From NCBI GenBank assembly GCA_021159525.1, contig JAGHEC010000396.1:1-12178 (forward strand): 12,178 nt of DNA, written 5' to 3'. Position numbers and translations under genes: made by a program. The stretch's first letter is position 1. Every line of letters begins with the position of its first letter. Of this stretch, positions 1-6,624 are shown piece by piece. The notes under the pieces were generated by a model, which saw nothing but the letters and a program-made list of their open reading frames with translations, did not search any database and was not told the DNA's origin. The stretch is from Deltaproteobacteria bacterium. Lineage in GTDB: Bacteria; Desulfobacterota; DSM-4660; Desulfatiglandales; Desulfatiglandaceae.

Positions 1-53
1 ATGGCGGGCAGGCTTGCCCCTTTGGCATTCTCGCATTCGTCGAGCTGCGGCTT

Positions 54-121
54 CCCCCACTGATAAGTCACAAAGAGACGGCGCCCTCCCGGCAGTCGCG
101 TCAGAAAAACCCTTCTGCCCC
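54..121 (+). repeat. Imperfect repeat, left copy (inverted relative to right copy)
   Basis: This stretch matches the reverse complement of 12074-12141 almost end to end. The shared blocks, in the same order and spacing, are CCCCC, GATAAGTCAC (62-71), AAGAGAC, AGAAAAA (103-109) and CTTCTGCCCC (112-121). By eye about 40 of 46 columns agree outside a GC-rich middle of 22-23 bases that has diverged. The right part can form a small hairpin, CAGAA with TTCTG. No protein gene crosses it. It resembles a dispersed intergenic repeat or a conserved regulatory or structured RNA element; which one cannot be decided from one window. Confidence 0.6.
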
Positions 122-189
122 CATTTAATGAGCTGTTACACTCGGGCATAGAAAATGCAAATCAGTCTTCCCAAAACCCGGAGAGCATT

Positions 190-231
190 ATGAACAAAGG
201 CGTCCGTCCATCTACCCGAAGGGATCTATAA
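190..231 (+). CDS. Possible 13-codon leader ORF upstream of flhA
   Basis: An ATG at 190 opens a 13-codon frame (MNKGVRPSTRRDL) ending in TAA at 229-231, four bases before the flhA start. It has a better placed Shine-Dalgarno-like GGAGAG (about 180-185) than flhA itself, whose nearest candidate AAGGGA sits about 12 bases upstream of its ATG. Translation of this leader could deliver ribosomes to flhA by coupling. Nothing in the peptide suggests a function of its own, and the ORF is short enough to be chance. Confidence 0.2.
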   Translation: MNKGVRPSTRRDL

Positions 232-235
232 CGAT

Positions 236-2326
236 ATGGCGATATCGAATCAGGCAGAACATACGGTCACTATTCCTTTTTTGGCTCGAAACAGCGAGAT
301 CGTTGCATCTATCGGCGTCGTTGGTATTGTCATCTTGATGGTGATGCCCTTGCCGCCTGTGATGCTCGATCTCCTCCTGTCCTTCAACATCACCTTTTCT
401 CTCACCGTGCTTCTGGTGGGAACGTATCTGCTGCGGCCCCTGGACTTCTCGTCCTTTCCATCGGTCCTCCTGATTGCCACGTTGTTCAGGCTTTCCCTTA
501 ATATTGCCTCAACGCGAATCATACTGCTCAACGGCAGCGAGGGGCCGGGAGCGGCCGGGAATGTGATAAAGGCATTCGGGAATTTTGTGGTGGGCGGCAA
601 TTATGTGGTGGGCGCTATCGTTTTCATAGTCCTTGTACTCATCAATTTGATGGTGATCACAAAGGGATCCGGGAGAATCGGCGAGGTAGCGGCCCGCTTT
701 ACCCTGGATGCCATGCCGGGGAAGCAGATGAGCATTGATGCTGATCTGAATGCGGGCCTTATTGACGAGACAGAGGCAAAGCTCCGGCGTCGCGAGATTG
801 CCAGGGAAGCGGATTTCTACGGCGCCATGGATGGGGCGAGCAAATTTGTAAAAGGCGACGCGATTGCAGGGATCATTATTACCCTCATTAACATCGTGGG
901 AGGCCTCACCATCGGCGTGTTGCAAAACGGCATGCGTTTGGGCGATGCAGCCCAGACCTATACCCTTCTGACTGTGGGAGACGGGTTGGTTACCCAGATT
1001 CCCGCCCTGATGATATCGACCGCGGCAGGTATTGTTGTCAGCAGGGCCGGATCCCAGTCTGCGCTGGGAAATGAGGTCGTATCCCAGATCCTGACCGAAC
1101 CCCGTGCCCTGTTCGTGGCCTCTATGGTTCTCTTTGGCTTTGCGATGGTTCCAGGGCTCCCGACGCTCCCCTTCCTGGTTTTGTCCGGGATTGCAGGCGG
1201 GGTCGGCTACGCGGTGGCAAGGGTGAAAAAGGCGGGGATCGCAAAGACCAGGGAGATCGAACAGACTGAGGCGGCCGAAAAGGCGCCTTCTTTCGTGGAA
1301 ACGGTTCCTGCGGTGGATGTGCTGGCCATGGAAGTGGGGTATGGATTGATTCCCCTGGTGGACGTGAATCAGGGCGGGCAATTTATGGAGCGCGTCAGAT
1401 CCATCAGGGAACAGATGGCCCGGGAAATGGGGATACTGGTGCCGCCCATCCATATCCAGGACAACATGAAGTTGAAGCCCAATGAATACGTGATCTTGCT
1501 GCGGGGAAACGAGGTGGCCAGGGGAGAGTTGATGAAAAACCGTTATCTGGCCATGAATCCCGGCGCAACCGCTGAAGAGGTCGACGGTATTCCGACAAAA
1601 GAGCCTACCTATGGTTTGCCAGCCTTATGGATCCAGGAGAAGGACAGGGAAGACGCCCTGGCCAAGGGCTATACAGTGGTGGACCTGCCTACTGTTCTGA
1701 TCACCCATGTGGCGGATGTCATCCGGCGGCATGCCCATGAATGCCTGGGGAGACAGGAGGTCCAGAAGCTTCTGGACGGCCTGAAGGCCACCAACCCCAA
1801 GGTGATCGAGGAGCTGATACCCAATATGATCCCGTTGGGGACCGTGGTGCGGGTCCTCCAGAATCTACTGAGAGAGCATGTATCCATTCGAGATCTGGTG
1901 ACGATCCTGGAGACCCTGGCGGATTGGGCCCCCATGGTAAAAGATCCGGATGCCCTGACCGAATATGTACGGCAGGCCCTGCGGAGGAGCATTACAGGAC
2001 TTTATCGGTCTCCTGAAGGGGATATTGCCGTGGTTACCCTTGATCAGCAGATTGAAAGGAGCATTGCGGAAACGGTTCAGCAGGGAGAACGAGGCGCGTT
2101 TTTGCCCCTGGAACCGAATCTGGCGCAAAAGATCATAGAAGGGTTCACCCGGCAGATGGAGAAGTTTTCAGAGATCAACAGGCAGCCGGTCGTCTTATGT
2201 TCCCCTCAGATCCGGCCCCATTTAAAGAGGTTTGTGGAACGGTTTCTGCCTGATCTGGCGGTCCTGTCATATAACGAACTGGAGAGCAGCACCAGGATTC
2301 AAGCCATTGGAACCGTGAAGGTGTGA
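236..2326 (+). CDS. flhA: Flagellar type III export gate protein FlhA
   Basis: FlhA is the large inner-membrane subunit of the flagellar export apparatus. Its cytoplasmic domain ring docks chaperone-substrate complexes, and its membrane part helps couple export to proton flow. The 696-residue product has the normal family length. Residues 1 to about 330 hold the hydrophobic helices. The motif RLSLNIASTRIILL lies near residue 87, and the FHIPEP cytoplasmic loop includes RFTLDAMPGKQM (154-165), with conserved R147, R154 and D158, then KGDAIAGIIITLINIVGG. A soluble C-terminal domain fills about 350-696. FlhA is first in the unit; flhB, which often precedes it, is not in the 235 bases upstream. 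The stop is separated from the flhF ATG by one base, so the two are probably translationally coupled. The Shine-Dalgarno sequence is weak (AAGGGA, about 12 bases upstream). Confidence 0.98.
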   Translation: MAISNQAEHTVTIPFLARNSEIVASIGVVGIVILMVMPLPPVMLDLLLSFNITFSLTVLLVGTYLLRPLDFSSFPSVLLIATLFRLSLNIASTRIILLNGSEGPGAAGNVIKAFGNFVVGGNYVVGAIVFIVLVLINLMVITKGSGRIGEVAARFTLDAMPGKQMSIDADLNAGLIDETEAKLRRREIAREADFYGAMDGASKFVKGDAIAGIIITLINIVGGLTIGVLQNGMRLGDAAQTYTLLTVGDGLVTQIPALMISTAAGIVVSRAGSQSALGNEVVSQILTEPRALFVASMVLFGFAMVPGLPTLPFLVLSGIAGGVGYAVARVKKAGIAKTREIEQTEAAEKAPSFVETVPAVDVLAMEVGYGLIPLVDVNQGGQFMERVRSIREQMAREMGILVPPIHIQDNMKLKPNEYVILLRGNEVARGELMKNRYLAMNPGATAEEVDGIPTKEPTYGLPALWIQEKDREDALAKGYTVVDLPTVLITHVADVIRRHAHECLGRQEVQKLLDGLKATNPKVIEELIPNMIPLGTVVRVLQNLLREHVSIRDLVTILETLADWAPMVKDPDALTEYVRQALRRSITGLYRSPEGDIAVVTLDQQIERSIAETVQQGERGAFLPLEPNLAQKIIEGFTRQMEKFSEINRQPVVLCSPQIRPHLKRFVERFLPDLAVLSYNELESSTRIQAIGTVKV

Positions 2327-2327
2327 T

Positions 2328-3797
2328 ATGCAGATTAAACGATTTGAAGCGCGGGATATGGGGGAGGCCCTGAGGATGATCAAAGATGAGTTCGGGCCTC
2401 AGGCGGTAATCCTTTCGGCAAGGGACATGACCCGTGGAAAGGGGATGTTGGGGTTGCTGAGAAATCCTGGCGTGGAGGTGACGGCCGCCATTGACGCCTG
2501 CCCGGGGGCCGGATGCTCCAAAAAGGAGGGCCCCCCTGCCGAAAACTGGATCTTTCAGGAGGATCCCGTGTCAGACAGGGCCCGCACGGCAGACTTCCCG
2601 GCCGGTCGACCGGCTCGGCCCTTGAATTTAAGGCAGAGAGCGCCCATGAGAAGGGCTGTGCAAAGGGGTGTTGCCAGGACGCATGTGGCCAGGAACGACC
2701 GTCTCATCCGATTCCTGAATCTCTACGAAGAACTGGTGGGCCAGGGTGTGGAGGAAGCCGTTGCATCCGCTCTGATGGAAGGCCTGAGAAGAAGATCCGC
2801 ATCCGCGGGGCGTGTTGGAGAGGAGGCGGTCAAATCCCGATTAAAAGAGACCCTCGAGGAAATGGGCGTGGCCGATGCAGTGGGATCCGGAAGTCCCGGG
2901 GGCCGCCGGGTCTTGGCCCTGGTGGGCCCGGCGGGGGTGGGGAAGACCACGACTCTCATAAAAATAGCCATAACAGAAATATTTCAGAAAGGGAAGAAGG
3001 TCGGTCTGATCGCCCTCAATGATCAGCGAATCGGGGCGGGCGCCGAGATAGAGGCCTACGCCCACATTTTGAATGTCCCTGCGGGCTCAGCGTCACGGCC
3101 GGAAGAACTGGAGGAGATCCTGGAAAGGCTTGTGGACAAGGATTTGATCCTGATCGATACCCCTGGCATGAGTCTCGGGAACCGTCAGGGGATGGATGAC
3201 CTCAGGAGGCTTTTGAATTGTGTGGATCCGCTGGAGATCCATCTTGTTACTGCGGCAGGGACCCGGGGGAAGGATTTTCAAGAGATCTGGAAGCGTTTCG
3301 GGAGCATTCCCGTTGCCCGTCTCCTGTTTACAAAAATCGACGAGACAGTGGAATATGGCTCTGTGTTGAACGCCCTGGTGCACACAAGGCTGCCCGTCTC
3401 CTATTTCACGACCGGTCAGGAGATCCCCGAGGATATAGAGGAGGGATCCTTAGAACGTCTGATCGACATGTTGTGGGCCACACGGACAGGCCGATCAGAG
3501 GTAGGAAAGGAATGCCGGGTGGAGGTGGCTCGGGATTGGGATGAAACCTTGGGGCAGGGTTATCAAACGCGGGGATACGTGGCCAACAAAAGTTCGGAGC
3601 TTTTCCATCGGCCGTCCTGTAAATGGGCGAAAAAAATAGATAAAAAAAATATGGTGGTCTTCAGAACGTCTGCGGAGGCACTGGCGAACCACTTCCGTCC
3701 CTGTAGGGCCTGTCGTCCCGCTCATGGTGAAGCAGAGAATGGCGCATCATTTGCATCTGAACGGATGCAGGAAGCAAGGGAGATGGCTGCATACTGA
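2328..3797 (+). CDS. flhF: Flagellar SRP-type GTPase FlhF with C-terminal Ada-like zinc-binding extension
   Basis: FlhF is an SRP-family GTPase that places the flagellum, usually at a pole. The N-terminus (MQIKRFEARDMGEALRMIKDEFGPQAVILS) is typical, followed by a variable basic linker. The NG domain has the P-loop GPAGVGKTT (200-208) and G4 TKID (335-338), and ends in the usual TTGQEIPEDIE. Two sites are unusual: the G2 region reads NDQR (231-234) where the family normally has DTYR, and G3 is DTPG (277-280) rather than DTAG. After the GTPase, residues 415-467 form an extra module with H427-x3-C431 and C459-x2-C462. This matches the spacing of the Ada N-terminal zinc site, with His in place of the first Cys. 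The protein is therefore longer (489 residues) than many FlhFs. An SD-like GAAGGTG precedes the ATG. FlhF identity is secure; the role of the extension is unknown. Confidence 0.95.
   Translation: MQIKRFEARDMGEALRMIKDEFGPQAVILSARDMTRGKGMLGLLRNPGVEVTAAIDACPGAGCSKKEGPPAENWIFQEDPVSDRARTADFPAGRPARPLNLRQRAPMRRAVQRGVARTHVARNDRLIRFLNLYEELVGQGVEEAVASALMEGLRRRSASAGRVGEEAVKSRLKETLEEMGVADAVGSGSPGGRRVLALVGPAGVGKTTTLIKIAITEIFQKGKKVGLIALNDQRIGAGAEIEAYAHILNVPAGSASRPEELEEILERLVDKDLILIDTPGMSLGNRQGMDDLRRLLNCVDPLEIHLVTAAGTRGKDFQEIWKRFGSIPVARLLFTKIDETVEYGSVLNALVHTRLPVSYFTTGQEIPEDIEEGSLERLIDMLWATRTGRSEVGKECRVEVARDWDETLGQGYQTRGYVANKSSELFHRPSCKWAKKIDKKNMVVFRTSAEALANHFRPCRACRPAHGEAENGASFASERMQEAREMAAY
3570..3728 (+). 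other. Ada-type zinc-binding domain fused to FlhF
   Basis: This segment encodes FlhF residues 415-467. Potential ligands are H427, C431, C459 and C462, in the pattern H-x3-C-x27-C-x2-C. The local text NKSSELFHRPSCKWAKK followed by RPCRACRP resembles stand-alone or fused Ada-like metal-binding modules found in diverse bacterial proteins. In Ada the first ligand is the methyl-accepting Cys38; here it is His, so methyl transfer is not expected and a structural or nucleic-acid-binding role is more likely. The assignment is by motif reading only. Confidence 0.7.
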
Positions 3798-3826
3798 ATG
3801 GTGACAGCTACGTGAACGGAGAACAC

Positions 3827-4723
3827 ATGATGAAACGTGAAGGTTCTCAGTCCAAGGTGATCAGACTGACGGATAAGCTGGCCCAGCGGGCTGTTTTGAA
3901 TACAGAGGCTGAAGCGGGCCCAAGACCGAACACGCGCGTCATCGCCATAACGAGCGGAAAAGGGGGCGTGGGGAAGACAAACATCGTCGCCAACCTTGCG
4001 TTCGCCATGACGCAGTTAAACAAAAAGGTATTGGTATTTGACGGGGATCTGGGCCTGGGCAACATAGATGTGTTGCTGGGACTGACGCCCAAGCACAATA
4101 TCTCCCATGTTGCGATGGGCATGATGAAGATGACGGATATCGTTGTTTCCGGGCCCGGCAACATGATGATCCTGCCTGCATCTTCAGGCATTGAATCCCT
4201 CACACACCTGTCGGAAGCGCAGAGAGATCGGATTTATGCGTCTCTCAGGCAAATGCTTGCATCCGTGGATATTTTTTTGATCGATACAGGGGCCGGGATT
4301 TCATCCAATGTGATGAATTTCACCAGCAGCGCCCAGGAGATCATTGTGGTGGTCTCTCCGGAACCCACCTCTATTACAGATGCTTATGCCTTGATGAAGG
4401 TCATGCGTCTCCATTATTCCCACAGACATTTTAATTTGATCGTTAATTTTGCCAAGATGGCAAAGGAGGCATACGAGCTTTACAGACAGCTCAAAGTGGT
4501 GACAGACCGGTTTCTCGACATTTCCCTCGAGTACCTCGGTTATGTCGTGGCGGACGAAGAGATTCCGAGAGGCGTCAAACTCCAACGGGTGGTCAGCGAA
4601 GTGTTCCCGAATTCACAGGCAAGCAAGTGTTTTGCCACCCTGGCAAAAAAGATCGTGGAATCGCCGAGGTCGGGACCGCCTGCCGGCCGCCTCATTTTCT
4701 TCCGCGAAAATGCGGGCGGATAG
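3827..4723 (+). CDS. flhG: MinD-like ATPase FlhG (FleN), flagellar number regulator
   Basis: FlhG is a ParA/MinD-family ATPase that limits flagellar number and works with FlhF. The deviant Walker A motif SGKGGVGKTNIVANLA lies near residues 44-59. It is followed by DGDLGLGNIDVLLGL (switch I/Walker A' region) and FLIDTGAGISSNVMNF (Walker B/switch II). The start is placed at ATG 3827 because GGAGA (3818-3822) lies five bases upstream. GTG 3812, in frame, has no Shine-Dalgarno sequence, and ATG 3830 is a close alternative. From 3827 the product is 298 residues. The N-terminus (QSKVIRLTDKLAQRAV) lacks the DQAxxLR activator motif that stimulates FlhF GTP hydrolysis in characterised FlhGs. The gene lies 29 bases after flhF and before fliA, the usual neighbourhood. 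Confidence 0.95.
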   Translation: MMKREGSQSKVIRLTDKLAQRAVLNTEAEAGPRPNTRVIAITSGKGGVGKTNIVANLAFAMTQLNKKVLVFDGDLGLGNIDVLLGLTPKHNISHVAMGMMKMTDIVVSGPGNMMILPASSGIESLTHLSEAQRDRIYASLRQMLASVDIFLIDTGAGISSNVMNFTSSAQEIIVVVSPEPTSITDAYALMKVMRLHYSHRHFNLIVNFAKMAKEAYELYRQLKVVTDRFLDISLEYLGYVVADEEIPRGVKLQRVVSEVFPNSQASKCFATLAKKIVESPRSGPPAGRLIFFRENAGG

Positions 4724-4794
4724 TGTCATTCGTAAAACAGGGGCCAACAGGGTCCCGGACCGTTGACAGCGATATTAAACAAGGGATAACGGTT

Positions 4795-5562
4795 ATGGGT
4801 TTGGCAAAATGGAAGTATGAGACATACGAGCAGGACGACGTGACGCTCCGCAATCAATCCATCCTTCAATATCTCCCGTTTGTCAAGAGCGTGGTACACC
4901 GGATTGCCGTGCACCTTCCGCCTACGGTTGATGTGGATGACCTGATCAACGCCGGCGTTATCGGCTTAATGAACGCTATGGAGAACTATGACCATCGAAG
5001 AGACAATAAATTTTCCACGTATGCCGTATTCAGGATCAGGGGCGCGGTTCTCACAGAGCTGCGGTCGAGGGATTTTTTGTCCAGATCGAGTCGAAGCAAG
5101 ATCCGTGAGTTGACCACGGCCTGCGTTTCGGTTGAGCGGAGACTGGGCCGGGAGGGGACCGATGAGGAAATAGCGCAGGAAATGAATGTGGACCTGGATG
5201 AATTTTATAAGATCCGCGCCATGTCCAACATGTCTTTTGTCAGCTTTGAGGAGATTGGGCTGTCCCCCCATGAAGACAACACTTCCCTGATAACCTCTCT
5301 CGTTGAGGGGCATGGAGAGGATCCACTGAATCTCATGGGGCTCAAGGAGTTAAAAGATCGTATCGCCAAGGCTATCGAGGAACTGCCTGAAAAGGAAAAG
5401 ATGGTGATCTCCCTTTATTACTGGGATGAACTCACCATGAAAGAGATTGGCGCAACCCTGGAAATCAGCGAATCGCGGGTTTCGCAGATCCATTCTCAGG
5501 CCCTTGTCCATCTGCGGAAAAAGCTGGGGAATATGGATCTTGCTCAAGCTCGCCCGGTCTGA
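4795..5562 (+). CDS. fliA: Flagellar sigma factor FliA (sigma-28)
   Basis: FliA directs RNA polymerase to late flagellar promoters of the TAAAG...GCCGATAA type. The 255-residue product carries region 2 (NQSILQYLPFVKSVVHRIA, then VDVDDLINAGVIGLMNAMENYD and FSTYAVFRIRGAVLTELRSRD), region 3, and region 4 from about residue 196 (ELPEKEKMVISLYYWDELTMKEIG, then ISESRVSQIHSQALVHLRKKL). The frame is open upstream, but ATG 4795 is chosen: AAGGGA (4781-4786) lies eight bases before it and the protein starts where the family does. An in-frame GTG at 4723 overlapping the flhG stop would add 24 residues with no family resemblance. A FliA-type promoter inside this window precedes flgM, which encodes its anti-sigma factor. 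Confidence 0.97.
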   Translation: MGLAKWKYETYEQDDVTLRNQSILQYLPFVKSVVHRIAVHLPPTVDVDDLINAGVIGLMNAMENYDHRRDNKFSTYAVFRIRGAVLTELRSRDFLSRSSRSKIRELTTACVSVERRLGREGTDEEIAQEMNVDLDEFYKIRAMSNMSFVSFEEIGLSPHEDNTSLITSLVEGHGEDPLNLMGLKELKDRIAKAIEELPEKEKMVISLYYWDELTMKEIGATLEISESRVSQIHSQALVHLRKKLGNMDLAQARPV

Positions 5563-5587
5563 CGATTCAGCATGGGGGGTGAAAACA

Positions 5588-5887
5588 GTGACGGAGAGGA
5601 TTGTATTGAACAAGCTGGGCTCGGTGTTTGCGTCTGCGCAAAGGATACAGCCATTGCGCGGTGAGGGGGGGGAGCAAGAAAAGAGGCGGTTTGAGCGCCA
5701 ACTCGCCGGGGAGGGTAAGAACAAGGCGGAAAATGCCGTGGATCCTGAAACGGCTGTGGAAAAAAATAACCAAGAAGATGCCGGGACGGGGAAAGAAACA
5801 TCGGAGCATGACCCAAAAGCGTGGGGAAAGAAAGACGGCCCTGATCCGGGGGGCCGCGTGGGCTCGTTTGTGGATATCAGGGTTTAA
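5588..5887 (+). CDS. Small charged hypothetical protein of the flagellar operon
   Basis: I do not recognise this 99-residue product. The frame is open from inside fliA. GTG 5588 is preferred because a G-rich Shine-Dalgarno sequence (GGGGGTG, about 5574-5580) sits about eight bases upstream; GTG 5579 is in frame but overlaps that site. A short N-terminal segment (TERIVLNKLGSVFASAQRI) could be helical. The middle, from about residue 25 to 85, is strongly charged and rich in K, E, G and D, so probably disordered. A hydrophobic tail, GSFVDIRV, closes it. There is no signal peptide or membrane segment. Position between fliA and the DUF2802-like gene suggests an accessory flagellar or export-related role, but that is inference. 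Codon use is like its neighbours. It could also be poorly conserved spacer coding sequence. Confidence 0.55.
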   Translation: MTERIVLNKLGSVFASAQRIQPLRGEGGEQEKRRFERQLAGEGKNKAENAVDPETAVEKNNQEDAGTGKETSEHDPKAWGKKDGPDPGGRVGSFVDIRV

Positions 5888-5918
5888 ATGAAGAGAGTGT
5901 TCAGAGGAGGATATGGAT

Positions 5919-6479
5919 ATGGGGCCAATGGAACTTATAGGGGATGCAATTGCCCTCTGCATGTGTCTTGCAACCGTCCTTGTCCTGGCAAGGGAAAGGG
6001 CCAGGGAGAGGCGTTGTGTGGCTGTAGAAGATCTTCACGGCGTGAAGCGTGATTTCAGGCGGGAATTGAGGGAGTTGACCGGATGGACCCGGGCCTCTGT
6101 CAAGGTCGTCGAAAAACCGGAGACAGGGATCACCGCCGGCATAAAGCCTGACCCGGAAAGCGGTCCCATGCCTCTTGGAGCAAGCGTTAAATCGTGTTCA
6201 GGGCCACAGCCGGCCGCCGTGTGTGAACAGGGCCGGTCTGATCAATCCATCTCCAATCGCTACGAGGAGGTCAGAAGAATGGCCGACATGGGATACGGGG
6301 CAGAGGTCATTTATGAGAAGGTGGCGCTTCCCAGGGGTGAGATTGACCTGATCCTGAAGTTGAAACAGCTCAGGCCTGTCGCCAAGGAGAATGTTGGGGC
6401 CGGAATCACGGTCAGCGACTTGCCGAGGGAAAAGGACCTCGCGGGTGTTGTAGGGGAAAGGGAAAATATTGCCTGCTGA
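5919..6479 (+). CDS. DUF2802-like membrane-anchored protein
   Basis: The product has an N-terminal hydrophobic segment (about residues 4-23, MELIGDAIALCMCLATVLVL) and then a basic stretch, so it is probably anchored in the inner membrane with a cytoplasmic C-terminus. A low-complexity linker leads to a C-terminal helical motif at about residues 114-151, RYEEVRRMADMGYGAEVI and then LPRGEIDLILKLKQL. This resembles DUF2802, a small helix-turn-helix-like domain seen near flagellar and chemotaxis genes; its function is unknown. Start choice: the strong AGGAGG at 5905-5910 gives an eight-base spacer to ATG 5919, but only two bases to ATG 5913, which is in frame. It is the last gene before the terminator at 6511-6555. 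Domain assignment is from memory of the motif and moderately sure. Confidence 0.75.
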   Translation: MGPMELIGDAIALCMCLATVLVLARERARERRCVAVEDLHGVKRDFRRELRELTGWTRASVKVVEKPETGITAGIKPDPESGPMPLGASVKSCSGPQPAAVCEQGRSDQSISNRYEEVRRMADMGYGAEVIYEKVALPRGEIDLILKLKQLRPVAKENVGAGITVSDLPREKDLAGVVGERENIAC

Positions 6480-6510
6480 ACAAAAGGAAAAAGGCCTGAT
6501 GTACGGACAT

Positions 6511-6555
6511 ATCCTGCCCCCCGGGTGGGGAACCATCGGGCAAAACAGGATTTTT
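6511..6555 (+). terminator. Probable rho-independent terminator of the flhA unit
   Basis: ATCCTG (6511-6516) can pair with CAGGAT (6546-6551), and an inner TGCCC (6515-6519) with GGGCA (6538-6542) or CCCC with GGGG. The final stem arm runs straight into TTTTT (6551-6555). The hairpin lies 31 bases after the last gene of unit 1 and six bases before a sigma-54 promoter, a sensible place to separate two transcription units. The T-run is short, so termination may be partial. Confidence 0.5.
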
Positions 6556-6560
6556 AGCCC

Positions 6561-6575
6561 TGGTATGCACATTGC
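6561..6575 (+). promoter_or_regulatory. Sigma-54 (RpoN) -24/-12 promoter for the flgF unit
   Basis: The sequence TGGTATGCACATTGC fits the sigma-54 consensus TGGCACG-N4-TTGC, with the invariant GG at 6562-6563 and GC at 6574-6575 separated by exactly ten bases. A transcription start near 6586-6588 would leave about 37 bases of leader before flgF. This implies control by an enhancer-binding activator of the FlgR/FleQ/FlrC type, not seen in the window, and hierarchical expression of the rod and ring genes. Confidence 0.8.
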
Positions 6576-6624
6576 GTAAGACAAGTCAGGGAAGGGACCA
6601 GGGGAGTTTTTTGGAGGTGAATCC

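Noticed and set aside
3..17. Sigma-54-like TGG...TTGC upstream of flhA
   Set aside because: The GG-to-GC distance is one base too long and the intervening bases do not match the consensus; the position is also over 200 bases from flhA.
1..63. Short frame starting with ATG at position 1 (MAGRLAPLAFSHSSS...)
   Set aside because: It begins at the window edge, is only 20 codons, has no visible ribosome site and does not resemble the C-terminus of FlhB, the expected upstream neighbour.
509..1453. Long open frame on the - strand opposite flhA
   Set aside because: It lies wholly inside the unmistakable flhA gene, and its His/Gly/Arg-rich product resembles no family. It is an antisense shadow, as are the other - strand frames here.
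3812..3826. GTG 3812 as flhG start
   Set aside because: No Shine-Dalgarno sequence precedes it, while GGAGA is correctly placed for ATG 3827.
4627..4794. Upstream extension of fliA, including GTG 4723 overlapping the flhG stop
   Set aside because: Part of the extension lies in flhG, the residues do not resemble sigma factors, and ATG 4795 has a proper ribosome site.
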